Made by a program: the position numbers and the translations under genes
NCBI RefSeq assembly: GCF_021917145.1
Contig: NC_061068.1
Coordinates: 12,241,924 to 12,305,923, forward strand
DNA length: 64,000 nt
Direction: 5' to 3'
Origin: Hypomesus transpacificus
Lineage: Eukaryota > Chordata > Actinopteri > Osmeriformes > Osmeridae
In this document: positions 16,834 to 27,843 of the stretch, piece by piece
Layout of the letters: each line of letters begins with the position of its first letter
Position numbering within the stretch: position 1 is the first letter of the stretch
Notes under the pieces: generated by a model
What the model was told of the DNA's origin: nothing
Databases searched by the model: none
Seen by the model: the letters and a program-made list of their open reading frames with translations, nothing else

Positions 16834-17143
16834 CTACAGGACCTACATGTCTCTGGAGTCCTGACTGTTTACTACAGGACCTACATGTCTCTGGAGTCCT
16901 GACTGTTTACTACAGGACGACCTACATGTGTCTGGAGTCCTTACTGTTTACTACAGGACGACCTACATGTGTCTGGAGTCCTGACTGTTTACTACTGGAC
17001 GACCTACATGTGTCTGGAGTCCTGACTGTTTACTACAGGTCCTACATGTCTCTGGAGTCCTTACTGTTTACTACAGGTCCTACATGTCTCTGGAGTCCTG
17101 ACTGTTTACTACAGGTCCTACTGCCCTCATGGGTCTGGAGTCC
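16834..17143 (+). repeat. minisatellite of about 40 bp, eight units
   Basis: Unit reads roughly CTACAGGACCTACATGTCTC followed by TGGAGTCCTGACTGTTTA, repeated about eight times with 35-43 bp spacing, in the spacer between the two her15-type genes. Translated frames over it are repeats, not a protein. Confidence 0.93.
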
Positions 17144-17151
17144 AGACTGCT

Positions 17152-17980
17152 TTCCCACACTCCTGCACCAATACACAATACACTTTTGTTTGTGACAAAA
17201 GTGTGTGTGTGTGTCTGTGCGTGTGTGCTTGGGTGTACCCGCACCTTGGGAGGCCATTGGGAGTGTGCCTGGGTGGGTGTTGTGGGAGCATGTCTGACTA
17301 AGGAGTGTGTCTGTGTGTGTGTGTGTTTGTTTTTGTGTGTTTGCTCAAAGTGTCTTATCGCCAGGTGGAACAGACCAGCCTCCACACTGACACCTGTTAG
17401 CTGAGGTAAACAGCCGAGGTTTCCCACGGTGGTCCACAGTCCTAGGAACAGGCCCAGGAACAGGCCTAGGCTCATCCTGGCATGTATACATTACTACACC
17501 ATTGACTTGTTGTGTTGTACCCCTCGTGTTGTCGCAAAGGCAGATCATTCTGGCACATAATTGTGACAGCAATCCAACCGTACTGCAATGAAGTTAGTAA
17601 CAAACTCTGCTCTGGTATGGAGCAATACAAATTCAGTTTAACTATAATGCAACAAGAATTCAAGTCAGGTAATTAGCAAAGGCCCTGAGACAATTTCTTT
17701 TTTTCCTGTTTAATATTAATTCATGTACTCAGTTACATTCATACAATATTACGTTAAAATAATTATTTGAGAACCACATTTTTTTTGGGTCATGAATAAT
17801 GCAGGTTTATGAAATGACTAAGCTGATTGTCCCCCCCAGGGACAGATTTGTAGAGGAGGGAGGGAGAGAGGGGCAGTTGGTCAGAGCTTTCTCACCATCA
17901 TGCCTCGAGGATAATTTAGCACGGCACACTTCCTTTGTCTGTGGGATGAAAGAGGAGAATGGAGCAAGAGTGTGGGAAAG
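17152..17980. promoter_or_regulatory. RBPJ sites in the spacer between the her15 pair
   Basis: TTCCCACA at 17152-17159, TTCCCACG at 17421-17428, and a + strand module GGCACACTTCCTTTGTC (17923-17939) with TGTGGGAA at 17971-17978. The spacer lies between two convergent genes, so these could serve either one. (GT)n runs lie at 17202-17226 and 17305-17340, and CA/GT runs at about 18170-18250. Confidence 0.55.
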
Positions 17981-18618
17981 CTGTGGAGAGGCAGGCCCCA
18001 CACAGGACCCTCCTCTCCCACACTGGAACCTCTCCACCAGGCCCTGCAGCCTCACAGCAGCTCAGCCCACCAGCTGTTTGATGAAACCAGAGCTGACAGA
18101 ACCAACTGCCCAACGCTAGCCTGGGGCTTAGTACACAAAGACACAAGACAGACCTGGTCCTGCCTGAACACACACAAATACATGCACACACACACGTAGT
18201 GCAAACCCCTGTGCTCTTCTGCACGTGGGTGTGTGGGTGTGTGCGCGTGTGAGTCTTTGTTTGCACGTGTACCTGTGCCTGTGTGTTCAGGGATATTTTA
18301 ATACAGATTCAATCCTAATGTATGTATATTACTATAAACTTTAAACAAAATAATGAATGTTCCTAAACAGTATGAATACAGACGCACACTTCAAATATAA
18401 TGAGCAAAGCTGTGAAATGGCAAACAAATCAAACATCATGAATTCATGATGCTACACACTTGTACAGGGATATGCCTTATGAAATCAGTCTATCCATTAT
18501 AATATCTTATAGTGTTTCTCAAATTGTTTCAGCTTAATCAAGACAAAACTTTGTTTTGCCAATTTTCGAATAACATAATTAGTCACGAACGACAGAATAT
18601 CATACTTTTAAAAACGTG

Positions 18619-19303
18619 TTTATTTGAAAGATTTGGCCCTTTTTGAAATTTGTTTCAAATAATTTAACATAGGATGTCTGACAAGAGAAAATGATGACAC
18701 TGTTAACACTGATGAATCATCAGTGTTTACAACACAGCCATGTATATGATTGAACAGCTAGTGGTTTTGCATATTTTACAAAAAAAATATTTGCATACTG
18801 GTAATAATATTGTTTACAAAAGGCATATTTAAATTATGATAATAGTAGCCTTTACAAAAGGCATATTCAAGTAATTATAACAATATCCTTCACAAAAGGA
18901 TTCACAAAACCTTTACAAAAAGGACGTTCATATCTTAGAATCAATATCCCTCAATAGGAACATAAAAAACGGAAGTTAAAGAAAATTTTCAGTTGGCAAA
19001 GCAACCATCAGTAAATAAAGATAACATCTTTACACAACATTTTCTCAGAAAATGAAAGGGTTAAACAACACAATAGTGCTTCACAAAAGCACACACTGCA
19101 TTCATCACTCATCAAAGTATATTGAAAACATCTACTTCATAACGAAGTACTGTAAAACTGTTTTCAGCTTTTTCTCTGCAAGAGCAACATCAGTGGAGTT
19201 CATTTCTATCAAGAAATGTAGAACATCCAGTAAAACATTTGGAAACATGTTTCCTACTCAGGATGGTGGACAGTCCTCCAGGTACAGAATCTGTACAGGG
19301 GCC
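18619..19303 (-). promoter_or_regulatory. her15-type 3' UTR with hairpins (copy 2)
   Basis: On the - strand it shows the same hairpin family: GCCTTT-TGT-AAAGGC (complement about 18850-18864), ATCCTT-TTGTG-AAGGAT (about 18887-18903) and CCTTT-TTGT-AAAGG (about 18911-18924). TTTATT at 18619-18624 is the complement of an AATAAA signal. The distal part has diverged from copy 1. Confidence 0.55.
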
Positions 19304-19898
19304 CTACCAGGGCCTCCACACTGGTTTGTGGGTGCTGGTGGCCTGCTTGACTGGGCCCTGGCTGTGGAGCTGGGAGGAGAGGGGAGAGGCGGGACAGACG
19401 TCCAGGGATACTCTCTGGGCACCATGGAGATGCTGGAGGTGCTGGAGGTGTTGGAGTGTGGCATCCTTGGTGGAGCTGGCAGACAGGAAGTGCAGCGCCT
19501 CCCTCCAGCACTGGGAGTAGCCCTGACCGTGGGCCCTCAGAGGGGCCATACTCCTGGACTGCAGCTGCTGCTTCAGGAACACCACGGTCATCTCCAGGAT
19601 GTCAGCCTTCTCCAGCTTGGCGTTGGGGTCCTGCTTGTGGAACTCCTTCTCCAGCAGAGCCTTGAGCTGCTCTCTGCAGATATTGATGCGATCTCTGCGC
19701 ATTTTCTCCACGGCTGGTTTCCTTAACTGGAGGAGAAAAGAGGACAGTCTGTTAGCTTAATGCTCTCTCTCAAACAGGGATGCAGCAAAGGTAAAACAAG
19801 CGATGATAAAAGGACAGATGTGTAACAACACTTACTTTATGTTTGTCTTTGGTGGAGAGCATGGAGGTGTCAGAGTCTCTGATGCAGGTAGGGGCCAT
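19304..19898 (-). CDS. her15: her15-type bHLH-Orange repressor, copy 2
   Basis: Exons complement(19836-19898) and complement(19304-19726), 161 aa, WRPW-terminated, differing from copy 1 at only a few residues: T/I in the N-terminus, T/A in helix 1, V/A and A/P further on. One change stands out. In helix 1 copy 1 reads ICIEQLK and this copy reads ICREQLK (AGA codon at complement 19673-19675). This is a hydrophobic core position (L/I/F in bHLH proteins), so dimerisation may be weakened. All other domains are intact. Promoter, intron and flanks are shared with copy 1. Confidence 0.94.
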
Positions 19899-19976
19899 TC
19901 TGGAGCAGTAGGGAGAGAGTATGCTTCTCTGAGGAAGGACAGTGAGTTGTGAGCTGAGAGAGGATCCCTCTCCCCT

Positions 19977-20038
19977 ATTTATAGCGGGGCATTAGCATTA
20001 CAAAGCCATGAGTCCCAGGAAGGCTTAGCTTTCCCACA
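19977..20038 (-). promoter_or_regulatory. her15-type promoter (copy 2): TATA and RBPJ site
   Basis: TATTTATA at 19977-19984 is the complement of TATAAATA; TTCCCACA at 20031-20038 is the complement of TGTGGGAA. Spacing is identical to copy 1. Confidence 0.75.
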
Positions 20039-20630
20039 CTCTGAGGCCAGTGGGCGAGGCGGACACAACAATGGGAGAGGCATCAATTATCTCATGGTTT
20101 CAATCAGCCTCATGGCCTCAACAGAGGGGATGGGGTTGAGGCTCTCTGAGCCACAGGCTGGACACAAGCAAGTTGTTACACTTTTATTACCTGGGAACAG
20201 TCCCTGTGTCTGATCAGGCCTCTGCAGATGGAGAGCAGGCAGCCTTTGCACACCTGATAAGGGCCACTATAGATTAAAGATTAAACATGGCACACTTTAT
20301 GTGGAGATTGCTGTCACACAATAGAAGTGGTTTTAAATATTAAACAGTTAGCCAAGGCTTTATTCTAAGCTATGATTGGTATTATCAAAAATAGCAAAGA
20401 GAAAGAGTATGGTATTTTTTTATTTTGCCATTATATTATGATTACAATTGTAAAAAAATAAATAGCTGTAGTTTGCCTTTACTTTCCAAAGAAGACTTTC
20501 TCGCCCTCTTTTCCCTCTATCTCTCTGTCTGCGTATAGTGTTTGGTTGATAGAATTTGACCACCGGGTAAACAGGCTCCTTAAATTCTAGGATCGCGCCA
20601 ATGACTCTACCCCCTATGATGCAACGCGTG

Positions 20631-20945
20631 CTATCAAAATCCCGACGCTATTTTGACAAGAAGCTATCAAAGGACAAACGCCTGCTGCTGATGGGAAAGT
20701 GTTCACAACTATCGCCCTGACACACACGGGGTGCAAATCAAAGAGTCTGCTTCAGTTTCTCACGATGTTGTTGCCTGGTAAGGTGCAATGGTAGGTGTGA
20801 TTGAGGCACGCTTTTAGGTCGCCACATGTCACTGCACGCTCCTCTTTGATTTAACAGTAATAGAGGAAGTTGTGTAAAGGGGGGTTTCATGACGAATTAT
20901 TTGTTGCTTTTATTATAGGGCCTCCAGTGTGGGAAAGTCTCAGGT
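20631..20945. promoter_or_regulatory. candidate enhancer: three TCF/LEF-like sites and an RBPJ site
   Basis: TATCAAAG (20665-20672), AATCAAAG (20736-20743) and CTTTGATT (20844-20851) fit the TCF/LEF core, followed by TGTGGGAA at 20938-20945. There is no gene in 20,290-21,980. The region is 0.7-1 kb upstream of her15 copy 2. Confidence 0.35.
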
Positions 20946-21094
20946 GGTAAGTGTCCATGCTGACTTGAGGTATGGCCTGAGCTGCAAGGACATGGCTTAT
21001 AATTGCTTGTCTTGCACATACAGAGCTTTTAACGTAATTTCTTGAGTGCTTATGTTAATCACAATCGTTAGATCATTTGTTGCCTCGATGGTGC

Positions 21095-21400
21095 CCATGG
21101 GCGGATCTAGCCCTATTTTGGGGGGTTGGAGCCCCCCCAAAAAGTTTCATTAGCCACCCCAAATAAAATACAAATAAATTCTTTCTTTCTTTTTTCTTTT
21201 TCATATTTTTCTTTAATATTTTAAATCTAAATGTGTTAATTTCTCTTCCTAAAACCCACTAGAGGACACTATTTAAAAGGATATTTGACAAATTTCTTCT
21301 GGGGAAACATGCTCCCGACCCCCTTAGTTTTGCTGGGTCACAGGAAAAATATTAGGTTTTATCTAGGGATTTAGTCCCCCCAAAAGTGGGAATCTATATT
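21095..21400. repeat. unclassified interspersed repeat-like segment
   Basis: Begins GGGCGGATCTAGCCCTATTT with G-run/C-run complementary stretches and ends around TAGTCCCCCCAAAAGTGGG. The opening resembles dispersed fish repeats, but I cannot assign a family and see no clear terminal repeats. The rest of 21,400-21,980 shows nothing gene-like. Confidence 0.3.
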
Positions 21401-21989
21401 TGCCCTTGATGGTGCCTTATTGTTATACGTTAGGGATAATGCCCGACGAGGTGTACAATATCACCTGATAATGGACGATGCGGAGGCGTGAACCTCCGAT
21501 GCGGTTGCTTCCGCATCGAAATTCGAACTAAACCTAACTGATCACACAGTTTCAAAAAGAGAAGGACAGAAATGTGTTCCACACCAGTGACTCAGACAAG
21601 ATTCAAAAGTACACTTTTCTTCTTGAAAACTCAAATTCACAAGGTGAGAAGGTGTATTTTGGTCTTGTTGGGAAATGTAGGCCTACAGTTCTTCAAGTTC
21701 AACTATTATTTCCATCACCATAAATGTAAATGTAGGCTGAATAGTAAACTTTTCTCCCATCATTTTTTGTGAAAAATTCAATAGATATTAACCCCTTGGA
21801 CCCATTTTTTAATCTTCTGTCTGCTCATCACAATCACAAAGCCATGTGTTGACTATAAGGTTAAAAGAGGGAAAAGTTAGGCCTAGTTCTCATGTGAAGA
21901 ATTGTGTGAAATGAAGTAAAGAAGAGTGAGTTCTCGTTTGGAATGAAATTAATTATGTATTACAAGTAACCCAATGAGTCAAATGTTTT

Positions 21990-23048
21990 TACAAACCTTT
22001 ACAAAAGGTTGAAAATGTAAGACATTTAACATCATCTGATCAAACTTGGACACATCTCCAAGACACAAGGTGCTCTGAGAATAGAGAACCGATATTGAAC
22101 AACAATTGGATTTTGAAAAAAAAACAGTTAATAAACAGAGCAAATAATGTTCTCTTTTCTTCATACATTGTAAAACATGCATATTAGGAACTCAAACAGA
22201 GTATGGGATTATATATTGAACATCTCTCTTTGCAAAAGACACCTTGTATTATTTAACATAAACAGTTAGTTTACAGAGAAAATAATGTTCTCCTTTCTTT
22301 ATACATATATAACATATGCATAATAAGTACTCTAACAGAGTAGAAGATATAAATTAAATGTCTGTCTTTACAAAAGGCAAATAATCTGTCTAGCATAAAC
22401 AGTAAATTTACAGAGAAAATAATGTTCTCCTTTCATCGTGCATATTTAAACACATGCATACTGTACTCTAACAGAGTAGAGGAAACATATAAGAGAACTA
22501 TCTTTTTGAAAGACTTAGATCTGTCCAACATGGACAAAAGTTTGACAAAGAAAACTTGATATTCCTCAATAGAAATTGTAATTGTAAGAGTAAATATATT
22601 GATCTTTAAACAGATCAGTTAACAATAATCACAGACAGATAACAGAGATACCCATTTTGAGTAAATAATTCTCATGGTGGAACAGTGATAATGTATCACT
22701 TACTGTAAGTTTGCATTGAAACAAACTGGTGCAAACTTCACAGAGATGCACATCAAAATGAATACTACAAAAATGTAGTGTGGAATTCAGGATTATCCTG
22801 AAAAGATTAGTTGACCTTTGAACAGATCAGAGGAAATCTCAAAGAGATTCAATTAATAATGCCCAGTTTGGGTAAATGTCCTTACAAAGAACCATAAAAG
22901 CTTCAGATCGTAATGATCTATAACAAAATCAGCAATCGTGCCATTCATATAGAACATCTTCATCTTCACTTGTCAATAATGTTTTAAGCGATGTTAATCT
23001 CTGACCAACATGGTCATGTCTGGGAGTAGAGCTACAGTCTGTAGGTCT
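21990..23048 (-). promoter_or_regulatory. 3' UTR/flank of the her4-type gene at 23.0 kb, hairpin-rich
   Basis: Reverse-complement homologue of the her4-type 3' UTRs further right: TACTCT-GTT-AGAGTA-type hairpins, TATCACT/AGTGATA and GATCATTACGATC are recognisable. It has diverged: the second TACCCA/TGGGTA hairpin is imperfect, and the usual terminal AATAAA is not found at the matching place near 21,980. Confidence 0.55.
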
Positions 23049-23649
23049 CTACCAGGGCCTCCAGGGGGCAGCGTTGACTGGACTCTTCTCTTTAATCATG
23101 ATATGCTGGGCTGGGGAGCTCAGCTGAGGCAGGTCAGTCTCCCTCCAGTTCTTATCAGAGGATGACTGCTGGCTCTGGAAGTGGCTCAGCAGTCTTCTCT
23201 GGGACTCTGTCTCCATCTCCTCCTTGGACAGGAAGTGCACCATCTCTTGGACACACCTGGAGTGACCCTGATTGGTAGGTGCAGAGCAGGAAGAGGAGCT
23301 GATTGGCTGCAGACGGCTCAATAAAGAAACTGTCATCTCCAAGATGTCAGCTTTCTCCAGCTTGGAGTCAGGCTGCTGGTTGAGGAGTTCTGGACCCAGG
23401 AGAGACTTGAGCTGCTCAATGCTGCTGTTGATACGATCTCTACGTAACTTCTCCACCTGTGGCTTTCTAAGCTGCAAAAGAAAGAGAGGAAACACATTAA
23501 TAACCTGATTCTGGAGTGTAACATGAATAAAGATCATTACTATTTAGCAGTTGATGTAAGTCTGTGACATTGGGTCTTCAATTTACCTTGTTGGTGAGAG
23601 TCAGGTGTTCCTCAGAGTAGGTTCTTGCTGAAGTGACTGTAGGAGTCAT
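23049..23649 (-). CDS. her4: her4-type bHLH-Orange repressor, copy A
   Basis: Exons complement(23587-23649) and complement(23049-23471), 161 aa. The N-terminal exon encodes MTPTVTSARTYSEEHLTLTNK (interrupted by the intron after K). Then follow LRKPQVEKLRRDRIN (basic, 22-36), SSIEQLKSLLGPELL (helix 1), DSKLEKADILEMTVSLLSRL (helix 2, about 56-75), Orange-like GHSRCVQEMVHFLS (about 90-103) and WRPW. Distinctive residues are KNWRETD and a QHIMIKEKSPVNAAP tail. It is the most isolated and diverged intact copy, separated from the array by a different her-like gene. The symbol her4 rests on overall resemblance; her12 is a possible alternative. Confidence 0.93.
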
Positions 23650-23717
23650 TGCTGGATCTCTGTGTTGTAGAGTTCACTGTGTAGAGTGAATCTGATTTCT
23701 ACTGGCTTCATCCCTCC

Positions 23718-23984
23718 TATATATAGTCCCACATCTCCATATGAATGTGTGGGTCTTGGGCTGGTTGGAGTTTCTCACAGTCAGCAGCGAATGGGAGAGC
23801 TTGGGAGGACAATAGACACATCTCAGGGGAGCAGGTGGAGGGCTGGGGGGTGATGGAGAGAGACTCACAGAGCGCTGTGTGGATCTGGGAAAGTGGTGAC
23901 CCTGTAAAGAGATCAGATCTGCTGCCTGATGTTGGGATCAATGACTCTGTCAGAGCACACGCTCATCCTCTCAACACACACGTG
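23718..23984 (-). promoter_or_regulatory. her4-type proximal promoter, copy A
   Basis: TATATATA (23718-23725). On the gene strand the CCAAT-like box is degraded here (CCCATTCGCT rather than CCCATTGGCT). Also TGTGAGAA (RBPJ variant), a SOX-like CTATTGTCC and CACGTG (23979-23984), a possible her/HES autorepression site. This copy lacks the 51-bp promoter insert. Confidence 0.7.
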
Positions 23985-24393
23985 TGAGACGTGCTCCGTT
24001 CCTTTACATGAGATCATACAGTGTCACCTGATCATCAACTATGACAAGAATGAACAATGTTCAATGATCTATAATTGATAAACTCACATAATATGTAATG
24101 ATTCTGAACATATCTTGATGTGTTCAAAGCATGAGATGCAAATCATGATTTTAAATAGTTTGTTTAAATTCATATACCTTCAAAAACATTTCATGATTTA
24201 AAATAAATCTATGAAGCTCATGTTGTCAGGTTCATCATTTAAAAAATGTGTTTTAAGGGAAGTCCATTTTAGTCCAGGAGGTCTCTTAACCCTTTAAGAT
24301 TGTTTATTTTCAGGGAGGTGTTAGCCATCTTGAGGTCCAGATGTAGCAGATGTGTTGAGTGTCTTGTAGTGTGAGTAGAGAACTGCTCTGAGT

Positions 24394-24869
24394 TTCCCAC
24401 ACTGAGTCCTGTGTCCTGTGGTCAATGTACTACAAAAGAGGTTCAGGACACTGAATGGAGCTCTAGTGACGCTATCGGCTCTGTGTTGTAGAATAGACAG
24501 AGCCTGACGTCACAGACCATCTGGAGGGAAACATGTCTGGCTTGTTTTCCCTCCTTTTTTCCCTCTTTTTTTTCCTCTACTTTGGTCACCTGCAATTCTT
24601 TCACTTCTACAATTATATTCCAATATGTAGGATCTTCAATGTATTTATTACATGTCATCATACACTACCAATACATCCATCAAGTACCAATATAAATATA
24701 TATGTACATCCATCATATATATATATACTTGCTTTGCATGGCAGTACAAATATACTCAACCACAATGTCTGAATGGTAATGAGGTTCCACGGAACTGTGA
24801 CTCCTCTCTCCGGAGCTTTCCCACACTTTGCCTATTGAGGGAGCTTTTACAGAACAATGGAAGTGTGCC
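24394..24869 (-). promoter_or_regulatory. upstream RBPJ / CRE / SOX block, copy A
   Basis: TTCCCACA (24394-24401), perfect CRE TGACGTCA (24505-24512) with one adjoining CAGATGG E-box, then TTCCCACA (24818-24825) paired with GAACAATGGAAGTGTGCC (24852-24869). It is the same set of elements in the same order as in the other her4-type units, but with a single E-box instead of two. Confidence 0.6.
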
Positions 24870-25049
24870 TTGTTCAATGTTACTTCATCTCCATGTGCAG
24901 AAAACCTCCCAAGGGAGCAGGCTTGGCAGCTCGTTAGTTAAATGTGACCCCAGGCCTGAATCCATCAGGAGCCTGCTCAAATTACCAGCCACATTAGAAC
25001 TACTTGAATCCTTTGACAAGCAACGTGATTATTTATTGAAGAAACCTTG

Positions 25050-26600
25050 AATAAACATTTGAAGCAGCTTCTTTTTGTTCAATGGATGAAAATAAAGTAG
25101 TTTTTTAATTAAATGAGATATGCATCAAAACTAGAATGATTACTTATTGTGATATTACCCTGCTGACATTTACATCACTATTGAGTTCAAATCCCAACTT
25201 TGATCAAATCCCGTTGAGGTATTATGATCATTAAACCACCTCTGTTACATGTTCATACAACTGGGTATGTCTTACTTTATACAATGTAGGGCAAGATTAG
25301 CACATAACCATAACATATCACCTCATTTTGCAGACAAATATATCCAGCATAGCTTCAATGGTGGAATTTGAAAATGCATCCCCTTGATCTGTAGTCAAAT
25401 ATTCTACGACACGTTGCAGACATGCTTGTCTGGACATGCCTGTCAGGACGTTGTTCTTTGCACACGTTCCTGATGTGCAGATTTTCTGTACACATGAAGC
25501 TTGTGTCTCAGTGAGTTAAGAGGTTGGTGTGTTTGCCCCTAGAAGGACACATATAGATATAGGGATGCAGTCTGTGCAACCTCAGGAGAGCGAGGAAGCA
25601 GATAATAGTCTCCAAACTTAGTTATGACCGCATCACCTATGGACCGTGTCCCATGTGCATCATTCGTGGAATGTGTACTGTTTAAGGGCATGTTTTGTTG
25701 GTTACTATATCTGTACTCTCCAGCTCATTTATATAATTGCTATCTGAGAGACATACTCACTCATACTAGCCACTCTGTTGTGGATTGGTGGCATAATCCG
25801 ACGTCGTTGCTAATAAAACCGAGTAAACACTTTTATATTGTCGCACATCCTTGGCCCGCCTTTACAGACAACTCATCCTTGCAACTCCCCATTGCCTACT
25901 GATTGCCCTGTGATGACCAGGACAGCAGGTAAGTGTTTGGCAAATGGACACATTCCTCAATGCTTCTCTGGTCTTCTGAGACAGCTTGTTATTTTCTGGG
26001 ATTTTATAATCAAAAGAGTACCAATAACATGACAAATGTAATTAAATTGTATTTTAATTTTATAAGTATCTCATGAATGACATTTCTTAATGCACGTCAG
26101 TGTACACTATTACATAGTAATTCAAATTAAAACAATATGTTTAGATATTCATACTCCCCCATACTAGTAATACTTCCCCTATACATAAAGGCCACGCGGT
26201 ATTTAGACTATACATCGATTGTTGCCCAAAAAAAGGGGATGAATCAATATCAGTATATCACATGTCAATGCTCCAACTTCACTTTGGGGTAGCCAGCACC
26301 CCGGTCACTCACTGTCATTTAAACTGTGAGGCGAAAACAGTGAGTCTGTTCTGGTCAAGTTCCCATTATCAAACTACATGAGACCAACTCAGCAAAACGT
26401 GCCTTTCTTACAGAAAGAATAGAGCAGTACAACTGCTTCAAACAACACAACAATGCATTGGGAAAAAAAAAAGTTTACAATTCAGTCAAATAAGAGAAAA
26501 CGTCTGTATAGATCGTCTGGCTCCCGCATGAAAGCCACGGTCATGGTTTTCAAGACGACCCCAAAGTGGTCTTCATAAATCAAGATGAGTGCAATCTCAA
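25050..26600. other. intergenic region, possibly an old LTR-like insertion at about 25,440-25,925
   Basis: No host gene seen. The stretch about 25,440-25,925 begins TGTCAGGA, contains a CTAATAAAACC polyadenylation-like motif and ends CCAGGACA, which recalls an LTR. I find no matching target-site duplication and no internal region, so the assignment is weak. The rest is AT-rich and empty. Confidence 0.25.
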
Positions 26601-26700
26601 GGGCAGCTCAATGTCTCTTTAGTAATGTCAAGTCCCAGTCCCAGTCTGTGGCAGTAGCACTGCCAGGTGCATACAGGCCAGATAGGCTTTGTTCTCCAGG

Positions 26701-27114
26701 TCACTGTTGGAGGCACAGGGGAGCCAGGTTGTCCTCTGAGCCAGGGAAGAGACGCAGGATGTCCCTGGAACACTTGGAATAGCCGTTGTAGGACAGCAAG
26801 GCCTTCCTCAGAGTGAAGAATGAGGCTGTCTTCTCCAGGAGGTCGGAGGTAGGGATCCCGTTGTGGAGATGTTCTGCCAGAATGGCCTTCAGCTTCTCCA
26901 CTCCAATGCTGCACCTCCTCTCCAGCATGTTGAGTTTACACCTGATAACAAGACAACTGTCAACACCTCCTCACTCACACCCAACTTCCTGTTCTCTTTG
27001 ACAGCATCTCTGTCTAGGACAGGAGGATGTTGTTAAGTGAACTTACCTGAGGTGCACCTGGGGCTGTTGCTCCTTCAAGCTGTCCTGAAGAGTGATATCC
27101 AGGTAGGCTGACAT
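26701..27114 (-). CDS. diverged her-like HLH-Orange protein without WRPW
   Basis: Exons complement(27047-27114) and complement(26701-26941), joined by a GT-AG intron in phase 2, give 102 aa: MSAYLDITLQDSLKEQQPQ, then VHLRCKLNMLERRCSIGVEKLKAIL. Compared with KLRKPVVEKMRRDRIN...IEQLK the basic region is shortened and loses most basic residues (ERRCS replaces EKMRRDRIN). A helix-2-like LLEKTASFFTLRKALLS and an Orange-like GYSKCSRDILRLFPG follow, but the protein ends LCLQQ with no WRPW. It has its own TATA-like box and RBPJ site, sits inside the her cluster, and is open throughout. It may be a DNA-binding-deficient HLH partner (Id-like) or a gene in decay. I know of no named equivalent. Confidence 0.7.
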
Positions 27115-27298
27115 TTCAGATTTTGGTCTGAGTTGGCAGCTTTGCTAGAAATGAGTCAAAATTTTACTTTTGACGTCCTTCGTCAAAAGTTGTTCAGAGG
27201 ATAACAGTTGTAGTGGCCGCTTGCTGGACTCAGTTGATGTTGCTTGCCTTGTGGATGTTCAGAGGACCTTCACTAGAGAGCTCTCCATCTCCTCTCTG

Positions 27299-27379
27299 TA
27301 TTTATGCTCATTCTGCTCCATGTGTCAAGATCTTCAGCCAATCAGAGAGCTCTAATCTAGGGACAATAGTCTGTGGGAA
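27299..27379 (-). promoter_or_regulatory. promoter of the diverged her-like gene
   Basis: CATAAATA (complement of 27299-27306) is a plausible TATA box about 185 bp before the ATG. TGTGGGAA (27372-27379, + strand) with GGACAATAG (27361-27369) forms an RBPJ/SOX-like pair. Confidence 0.45.
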
Positions 27380-27779
27380 TAGAATGACAGGTGGGAAGTT
27401 GCTCCCCAAGCCATATGGTAATAAGGTCTGTCAGGCTAATTCCTGGGAAAGTATCTGTGCCAGGACTAAGTCTGTACCATATAGTAATGCTTTACAGTGA
27501 TGTCCAAACTCACACACTGATGTGTTCATGTGATTCATATTCTGGACCTGTAGAAAGCAAAAGTATATATATTTATGACAATTAACAAAAACGTTGCAGT
27601 TGATGGGAAGCAAAAGAGCACATTTTTAATAACAAAAAGTTATAAAATAATGTATTTAAATGGTTAAGATATTTAGTTAGTTTGTTTTTGAGGTGAGTTA
27701 TAAGTGATCCAGATGGCAGTGGGGGTCACACTGCCTCCTAGCCCAGCCTGAATCCTGCATGGGAACAGTCTGAAGGCTT

Positions 27780-27843
27780 TGTGGGAACAGACACACTTCT
27801 ATTGTCTGGGGGGTTGAGCAGGCTGCATACAGAAGTGTGGGAA
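27780..27843 (+). promoter_or_regulatory. double RBPJ/SOX module upstream of her4 copy B
   Basis: TGTGGGAA (27780-27787), CACACTTCTATTGTC (27792-27806) and TGTGGGAA (27836-27843). It is the only upstream module of copy B seen; the CRE block present before the other copies is absent between 27.6 and 28.35 kb. Confidence 0.6.

Larger units (their letters stand above)
18840..20290 (-). repeat. right arm of the her15 inverted duplication
   Basis: Reverse complement of the arm at about 14,460-16,100. The spacer between the arms (about 2.7 kb) is unique apart from the minisatellite. Confidence 0.85.

Noticed and set aside
16834-17143. CRISPR-like regular repeat
   Set aside because: Units are contiguous without unique spacers and the genome is vertebrate; it is a minisatellite.
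16926-17195. Repetitive frame with CLESLLFTTG-like units
   Set aside because: Translation of the roughly 40-bp minisatellite; no start context or splice evidence.
24652-25050. 132-codon frame upstream of her4 copy A
   Set aside because: Covers a microsatellite-like AT stretch and the RBPJ/SOX module; no family features.
25440-25925. Possible second solo LTR
   Set aside because: TGTCAGGA...CCAGGACA ends and a polyadenylation-like motif are suggestive, but no target-site duplication was found, so it is kept only as a weak note.
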